Part shown: positions 57,380 through 64,000 of the stretch, one piece after another
Layout: each line of letters opens with the position of its first letter
Numbering within the stretch: the first letter of the stretch is position 1
NCBI GenBank assembly: GCA_020081605.1
Contig: JAHREC010000016.1
Coordinates: forward strand, 1,240,001-1,304,000
Direction of reading: 5' to 3'
DNA: 64,000 nucleotides
Source: Albifimbria verrucaria
Lineage: Eukaryota; Ascomycota; Sordariomycetes; Hypocreales; Stachybotryaceae
Notes under the pieces: model-generated
What the model saw: the letters and a program-made list of their open reading frames with translations, nothing else
What the model was told of the DNA's origin: nothing
The model's database searches: none
Translations under genes and position numbers: made by a program

Positions 57380-59098
57380 ATGTCGGCATCCATCGCTCAC
57401 CGAAGCGTGGCTAACATCCGCGGAGCAGCGACTCCAGGCCAGACCGGACCGTCCACGCCTGGGCCTCACACGCCGCCTCGTGGGAGCACCATTTCGGCTT
57501 TCGGCTCGCCCTCGACGGTGCGTGCGGATGATGAGGTGCTCATCATCGAGCTAGGCTCGCGGTATCTGCGCGTTGGCTTTGCGGGGACTCGAGTCCTAAG
57601 GCGACTCTGTCATGCGGGCCGGAGGAGCAGCGCCGCGTTGGCGACTTTAGGACCTGGCAGGAGCCGCGTCGCGGAGCTGGTACTGCATGGTATCCGGAGC
57701 ATGAGTTCTGGCGGTTTGATTTGCGAGAGTTGGACCTGGGGCTGGTCCAGGATAAGCTTGATCGCATGTTGCGGGATGCATTTACGAGGTAGGCTCATGC
57801 CCCTGTGTGTCTCAACAGTTTGCATCGTTGCTAATTTTTGCTAGATATCTTCTTATTGACTCACGGCCCCGGAGGATCGGCCTTGTTCTTGATTCAGCGG
57901 TGCCCATACCATTGCTTTCAGCTATCGTTGATACCCTTTTCTACAGATTTCAAACCCCTTCATCTCTCTCATGTCTACGTCAGTCGCCACCAGTGTCGCC
58001 GCTGGCGTGCGCTCAGCCGTGATTGTGAACATGGGCTGGGCCGAAACAGTTATCACCACCATCTATGAGTACCGCGAGGTCAAATCTACGCGCACAGTCA
58101 GAGGAGGCAGGATGCTCGTTGACGAGCTTTACAAGACCCTGAAGGAGTACTTGGTCCCGAATGCGGACGACGACAATGTTGAGCGAGCCATCGCATTCGA
58201 GGAGTGTGAGGACATAATATGCCGGTTAGCATGGTGTCGACCGTCGACCTTTAAGGCAGCTCAGAGACAGTCCGCACAGCTTGAAACCGTCGAGGAGCAA
58301 GATGAGTCGGAGGCGGAGACAGCACAAAGCTCTCCTTCAGCCAAGACGGTAAAGATACCGCTTACGACATCGAGCCAACAGACCTCGTTGGAGCTTCCGC
58401 TCGACAAATTTGCAAACATCTGCGAGGACACATTTTTCGACACGGCTGCTTCACCATCAACCTTCGACGATCATGAGCTTCCGGTCCATCTCCTTCTATA
58501 CCAGCACCTACTACAGCTACCAATGGACGTGCGCGCAGTGTGTATGTCAAGGATCATCTTCACCGGTGGGTGCAGTAACATTCTCGGCATCAAGGAAAGG
58601 ATCATAGATGAGGTAGCGAGCATGGTGGAGCGTAGAGGATGGGAGCCCGTGTCAGGCAAAGGCGTCGACGAAGTAAAGCGCAAGGCCAAGTTACAGGACA
58701 AGAGCAATGGCCGGAAAGACAACGATGCACAGCTCGGCACAGAGCTAGGGAGCGATGGGGCAGCGAGCCAAGCTGGGCCAGCTCACGCTCAGCCCGACCA
58801 AGATCCGATTGATGCCAAGCTAGCGCGTCACAGAAAGAGCCCTCCCCAGCTCAAGGGACAGCTCCGGGCCATCCACTCCCTCGGCCCGTGGACCGGCGGC
58901 AGCCTCCTCTCGCAGCTCAAGATCCCCGCCATCGCCAGCATTGACCGCGAGCTCTGGCTCCAGCACGGCGCCGGCGGGGCATCGCGGCCCAGCGACGTCG
59001 ATATCAAGCTCCAGCGACAGAGCATGAGCGCCGGCGGCCTGATGCGAGGCGCGGGCCAGCACGCAAACTGGACGCTGGGAGCTTGGGGCGCAATCTGA
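57380..59098 (+). CDS. Actin-related protein, Arp10/Arp11 (RO7) type, dynactin pointed end
   Basis: Divergent actin-fold protein; the pattern fits the fungal Arp10/RO7 group of the dynactin pointed-end complex that works with dynein. A low-complexity N-terminus (SVANIRGAATPGQTGPSTPG) precedes the first phosphate-binding strand VLIIELGSRYLRVGFAG (residues about 53-69), WYPEHEFWRFDLRELDLGL, an intron (about 57790-57843), LLIDSRPRRIGLVLDSAVP, SVAAGVRSAVIVNMGWAETV (second phosphate-binding part), YEYREVKSTRTVRGGRMLVD, and IIFTGGCSNILGIKERII (adenosine motif). The last 100 residues read SLGPWTGGSLLSQLKIPAIA. Breaks at GGGG 57583-57586 and CCCC 57955-57958 need one base each. About 560 residues, longer than actin because of an inserted acidic region. 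Arp10 rather than Arp1/2/3 is my best guess. Confidence 0.65.
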
Positions 59099-59577
59099 GC
59101 GGTCACGCGAAGGGAAGGGATGGGGAAGGGAGCTTCGCATTAGGTAGCCAAGCCAGTTTAATCAATCAACTAGATACCATGGAGCACTGATGGCTTGTCT
59201 CGTCTTACACACTTCTAACCCGATTTCACCCGCTACCGGGCGCAGCAGGGTGCGCTACGTCGTGCGACGCTGAGCTACAATGCGACACCTCCAGCACCAT
59301 CTCCTCGTAATGAATTGCAAAAAAATGAATAAAGCCTCGCGCACCTCGTCTCTGCAAGCAAAAATGGTACCGCGGTGTTGTAACCGAAAAAGTGCCCCTG
59401 GGAGCTTCGCATAGAGCCTCATCTTCGGCTAATTGCATAGCAAGCAACCTTTAACTCCACCTCTGACTTTCAACCTCCTTCTTGCTCTTTTCTTACATCC
59501 GCCAAGACAATCACCTTCTGCTCCAGCCCCAGCACCGCAGCCACGCCATGCGCGTGCGCCCTCGCCCTCGCCCATCA

Positions 59578-61080
59578 TGAACAAGACGCTGACGTGCCTG
59601 CGCTGCCGTAGGGCTGCCGCCAGGCCCGCTTCCTCGCGCGCGGCTTCGCAGACGCCAAGCGGCCCTCGATAGCGCCCAAGCCCATCATCGATGTCAAGCA
59701 CATCCGCCAGAACCCAGAGCTCTACCGCCGCACTTGTCTAGAGCGCAACTACAAGCCCCAAGCCGAGCATCCCGCCCGCATCGTCGAGTTGCACCAGCAG
59801 TGGCAGGACCTGCAGAAGGAGGCCCGCTCTCTGCGGGAAAGGTCAAACCTCCTGCGCAAGCAGCTCGCCAACCCGGCCACAATCAATGGCGATGAAGACC
59901 TGGGCGACGTCAAGGCTATGAGCCGCGATAAGATCCACGAGGAGGCTAAGAGCCTCAAGGACAAGCTTTCGGGCATCGAAGCATCCGAGGCGCAGGCCGT
60001 GGCAGAAATAGAAGAGCTCGCCCTCGCCCTCCCCAACCTTACCAGCCCCGATACCCCGATAGGCGACGAGCCGGAGCTCATGTGCTACATTAACGAACGC
60101 CCCACCTTCGACGAGGCCCTCGAAGACGAGATCTGGCGCTCCCACGTCCACATCGGTGCCGAACTCGGCATCCTCGACTTCGCCGGCGCTGCTACCGCTT
60201 CCGGCTGGGGTTGGTACTACCTCATCGGCGAGGCGGCCCAGCTCGAGCAGGCCCTCGTGCAGTACGCTCTGGCCGTCGCTACTCGCCACGGCTGGACCCA
60301 GGTCTCACCCCCAGCATGGTCTACAGCCACATCGGCGCCGCCTGCGGCTTCCAGCCCCGCGACCAGAACGGCGAGCAGCAGGTCTACACCATCGCCCAAC
60401 CCGAAGATGACGTCCGTCGTGGCGTCCCTGAGATGTGCCTGTCAGGTACCTCGGAAATTGCCCTCGCCGGCATGAAAGCCGCCACCACGATCGACGCCGA
60501 GGACCTGCCCATGAAGCGCGTCGCCGTCTCGCGCTGCTACCGCGCTGAGGCAGGCGCCCGAGGTGCCGACACCAAGGGCTTGTACCGCGTGCACGAATTC
60601 ACCAAGGTCGAGCTCTTCGCCTGGACCCCCTGAGGAAGGTGCCGCCGCCGATGTCTTTGAGGAGATGCTCGACATGCAGACCGAGATCCTCTCCTCCCTC
60701 GGCCTCTACTGCCGCGTGCTGTCCATGCCAACGGGCGACCTTGGCGCCTCTGCCACTCGTAAGGTCGACATGGAGGCCTGGTTCCCGAGCCGCCGTCACA
60801 AGGGCGACGGCTGGGGTGAGGTCACCTCGGCAAGTTTGTGCACCGACTACCAAGCACGCCGTTTGGTGACGCGCATGCGCGTACCTGGCGGCAAGATGGC
60901 CTTCCCTGGACCGCCAACGGTACCGCACTCGCTGTCCCGCGTGTGCTCGCCGCCCTGCTCGAGAACGGCTGGGACGAGCAAGCCAAGACGGTGACCATCC
61001 CCGAGTGCCTGCGGCCATGGATGGACGGCAAGGAACGCATCGGCCCGGGGAAGAGCCGCAAGGGCCGCGACGGAACCTAA
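59578..61080 (+). CDS. Seryl-tRNA synthetase, mitochondrial-type
   Basis: Class II aminoacyl-tRNA synthetase charging tRNA-Ser. The N-terminal Arg/Ala-rich start (CLRCRRAAARPASSRAAS) fits a mitochondrial presequence. Residues about 40-150 form the coiled coil (PKPIIDVKHIRQNPELYRRT, WQDLQKEARSLRERSNLL, LKDKLSGIEASEAQA). The catalytic part has PPSMVYSHIGAACGFQPRD, EMCLSGTSEIALAGMKA, motif 2 CYRAEAGARGADTKGLY then HEFTKVELF, DLGASATRKVDMEAWFPSR, and motif 3 GTALAVPRVLAALLENGW followed by TIPECLRPWMDG. Breaks: near 59640, CCCCC 60308-60312, CCCCC 60626-60630 and CCC 60904-60906, each fixed by one base. About 500 residues with an intact active site. ATG 59578 lies in context ATCATGAAC. Confidence 0.88.
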
Positions 61081-62084
61081 CCCGCCAACACATTCTACCT
61101 TTTCACCTCAAACCAACCCCATATTCGACTAGCTGTATCATAAAACGTGGATGACTGATGTGGTTCGGAGTACATACGAGCTCGTGGGAAACCAAGCCAG
61201 GGCTAATAGAAGTCCAGCTCCCGCAGCCGGAGAGGATGTAATACCAAACAAAGGGCCGGACTAGACGGCTCAAATTTCTCCTGTATTTATCAAATCTAAG
61301 GGCATATCTTCTAGTTCATTACAATTATTGCTTCATTTAGCCACCAATTGAGACGATGTAACATTGCTGTGAAAGTGTTTACTACACACCACGGCCAACA
61401 ACACGACTATATATATCGTGTCCCTAGAACTTCCGTCTTCTGCACGCTAATGCAAGCACTTCAAATCCACACCTACGACACACCTTCACACCAGCTCCGC
61501 TTCGTTCCGAGAATGATATTTTATTCGTATTCAATAGCAACAATGCCACTTCCAAAGAATGGCCATAAGTACAAAGCTACGCCCGCACCAGCTGCCGCAC
61601 GCAGGACAGCACCCAGCTCGAGCATAGACACAATATCCTTTGCTCTATTCTGTAGATCCGGACGTGAGGTTTTTCTTTTCATGTACCGGGTTGGCAGTTT
61701 ACATAAAACAATTGCTAGTTCTTTCCCTTCTCCCTTCTTCCCTCCCTCCCCGAACGCCAGGCCGCAAAAAGGGACGCCTTGTTTGTAGGTGGGTTTCTCG
61801 TGCGGTGTGCCGTGTCAACAACAGGACTTAAAAGCTCGCAGGGCATTGGAAAAGCCCAGCTTTCCTCCCAGCTTCGCCTTCTGTTCGGCTCGCCCCAACC
61901 CCGCAAAGATGCAACGTCTAAAGGAATGGAAAAGTCGGATATGCCGTAAATGCAGGTAAAGATGCTCAAGTACAGAGGATTCAAAAGAGTAACAATGCCT
62001 CAACAGAGGCTGTCGGTAGGCAGGCAAAGCAAAGCTCGAGAGAAAATGAATCGTAGCACCACACCTTCAGCAGTTAAAGTATGG
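61081..62084. other. Convergent intergenic region
   Basis: About 1 kb between the convergent 3' ends of the synthetase and the kinase. Long 3' UTRs are likely. A 146-codon plus-strand frame at 61348-61788 has no recognisable features. Confidence 0.4.
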
Positions 62085-64000
62085 CTATGATGAAACACTA
62101 GTAGTATGGGTGCTTGTTTGCGGGAGTATATGGTCGTCTCCGTCGTGGTGCAGCGTAACACTGTTAAACTCGAGGAAAGGGTCGACAATTTCGTTTCCGG
62201 GAGTAGCCAGGCCACTGTCTGGGGAACGCCCTTTACGTTCCGTGAGCCGCTAATGTCCACGCTCTGGCTCTCCTTCACGTTTCGGAAGTTGAGGGTGTCG
62301 ATGCCTCGGCCAGCGTGGGGGACGATGGGGGCTTCATGTGTCGGATGAGAGCCCACTGCGTGGTTCGGAAGAAAGGATGAGCCTTGATATCTGAGGCACC
62401 GGCTCAGGCACCCAGTCTTCGGTTCTCATCCTTGATGAGTAGCTTTCGGATCAGGGACTTGCACAGACTATTTAAATGATTAGCTCAACGTCTAGTGACG
62501 CAAGGTTAAGTTGACCTACTTGGAGATCTGGGGAGCGCCCGCATGATCGGGAAAGGAACATCCTCGCGGAGAATGTTGGCGAAGGTGGCGTTGCGGTTCT
62601 TGCCCTTGAAAGGCGTGGTGCCGTAAAGCATTTCGTAAATAAGGATTCCAAGGGTCCACCAGTCCACGGCGCTGGTGTGGCCGCTGCCCTTGATGACCTC
62701 GGGGGCGATGTATTCTTCGGTGCCGACGAAAGAGTTGGTTCGGAAATCAGCTATGCACGAGCGGGTATCGATGGTCGGCAACGCGTCTGTCCTAGCACCG
62801 TTCTTGCCGATAATCATTGTTGGCTTGCCTCCAGGACCCGACTGTTTTGACAGGTCGAAATCTGAAAGCATGATATGGCCGGACTGATGGAGTAGGATGT
62901 CTGTATACCTGTGTTAACAGTGAAATTCTGTAGCAGCCTGGTCGGTTAATGCACATACTCTCTGGCTTCAAGTCTCGGTAGATGAAGCCCATCAAATGAA
63001 GATATTCCAAGGCCGCGGTAACCTCAGCGGCATAGAAGCGGGCATCGTCCTCGGGAATGCACTTGCCGGGTCGAGTCTGGAGGGCGCGGAAGAACTCTCC
63101 ACCGCTGCAGTATTCCATGCAGAGGTAGAGGTAGTCCTCGGACTGGAAGGAATGGTATAGAGTGACGATGAAGGGATGGTTGCTCGTGGCTAGAATCTCC
63201 TGCTCGGCGAGGGCTCGCTTGATCTTGTTGCGCTTGATCATCTCCTTCTTGCTCAAGACTGCAATGATTGAATTAGTAATCATCTCATATAGGACGTCAA
63301 TGGACGTGAAACATACCCTTCATGGCGTAGAGGCGACCGCTCTTCTTCTCCCTGACGAGGTAGACTTTACCGACGTCACCCTTTCCGATGAGTTTGATCT
63401 TGTCGAAACTCGATGGGCCGACCTCGACGTTTCGGACCTTAATGGAATTCGAACTGTAGGTCCTGCGGAAGGCCATGTTGTTGGGCGGCGCAAGGGCGCC
63501 GAGGGTGTCTTCGCTGGGGACGCCCAGAGTCTTGCTCTTGGTTATCTTGGGCTTCACAGGCTCAGTCTCAGCCAGGCCGATGGAGCCCGATTTGGGGTTC
63601 TCGGCGAGGGGTCCTTGCCGAGCTCGGCGGTGGCCGGGCGATCGCCGTCCTCGTCGGTCTTGAGGGCATCCTTGGCGAAGAGACCTTGGGCGTTGGGGCA
63701 CTAGCAACCCTCCTCAGTCTCCTGGCCAACTCCTCCTTGGTCTCGCTGGTGGCCTGCTCGGTAGGGGCGCCGTCCGGGCCGGACACGTGGAGGGTGGGTG
63801 TGTCCGGGGGCTCGGGGCACGGAGTCAGTGTTGTGATGACGCAGGCCGGGGCCCTGATGGGCGAAATAGGGGTTGGCGAAGGCGGTAGGGCTGAGGGCCT
63901 CGTCGAGCTGGTTGCCCTCGCTGGCGACGGTGTGAGCCCTTAGGCGACCGACGGTGTTGGAGAAGAACTTGGTATGGCGGGAAGGCTTGGGGCCGGGGAT
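62085..64000 (-). CDS. AGC-family Ser/Thr kinase, Nrc-2/Kin82/Fpk1 type (5' end outside window)
   Basis: Fungal AGC kinase of the Nrc-2/Kin82/flippase-kinase group. Catalytic domain: [19 protein letters not shown] (glycine loop), RLYAMK with the ATP Lys, an intron, [47 protein letters not shown] then NILLHQSGH across an intron whose correct acceptor is [16 protein letters not shown] (DFD, as in this subgroup), a long insert, [20 protein letters not shown], then [19 protein letters not shown], and the C-terminal [20 protein letters not shown] ending TTSVSS at 62085. A non-catalytic N-terminal region enters from the right edge. Breaks at runs 62549-62551, 62327-62331, 62221-62224, 63608-63611 and 63695-63698 need one base each. 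A TGA at 62404-62406, where LGARAGASD would be expected, is a substitution-type stop. The family member is otherwise complete. Confidence 0.88.

Noticed and set aside
61348..61788. A plus-strand gene between the synthetase and the kinase
   Set aside because: No motif, no intron structure, AT-rich composition typical of 3' flanks.
62404..62406. Selenocysteine or programmed read-through at the kinase TGA
   Set aside because: Ascomycetes lack selenocysteine insertion and the context TGA-G is not a known read-through signal; consensus error or mutation is simpler.
1..64000. CRISPR arrays, bacterial operons or viral genes
   Set aside because: Spliced eukaryotic genes throughout and no regularly spaced direct repeats of array type were seen.

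Overview
This is nuclear DNA of a filamentous ascomycete, probably a Sordariomycete and possibly Hypocreales (inference). Evidence: short GT..AG introns of about 50-100 nt with CTAAC-like branch sites, genes on both strands, and gene families typical of Pezizomycotina (fungal NLR, AsaB-like oxygenase, fungal rhodopsin-domain protein, Nrc-2-type kinase).

The window has two compartments. From about 1 to 46 kb is a looser, accessory-type region: a broken SDR, two SesB-NB-ARC-TPR NLR genes, two AsaB-like hydroxylase/desaturase genes, two CorA-like membrane protein genes, an amidase, a Pif1-type helicase, a class III aminotransferase, an intact SDR, a fungal rhodopsin-domain protein, a secreted HEMFH zincin-like protein, and several unrecognised genes, separated by 1-2 kb gaps. 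From about 47 to 64 kb is a dense, GC-rich housekeeping block: a DUF7598-type membrane protein, tRNA-Asn, PCF11, MGS1/WRNIP1, YEN1/GEN1, an Arp10/RO7-type actin-related protein, seryl-tRNA synthetase and an AGC kinase of the Nrc-2/Kin82 type that runs off the right edge.

The main technical observation is that nearly every conserved gene has one or more single-base deletions, mostly in homopolymer runs of 3-6 bases, and restoring one base recovers the expected protein frame. At least 20 such sites are seen and none requires an insertion to be removed. This looks like systematic assembly error, so most genes are annotated here as CDS spanning the breaks and frameshift alone is not taken as pseudogenization. 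Two exceptions have stops that one missing base does not explain: the SDR at the left edge and one TGA in the kinase.

The main biological observation is that three unrelated families recur together: NLR, AsaB-like and CorA-like genes lie at 1.8-13.4 kb and again at 21.9-33.4 kb, with an SDR at each outer flank. This suggests an old segmental duplication or a functional guild around fungal NLR sensors.
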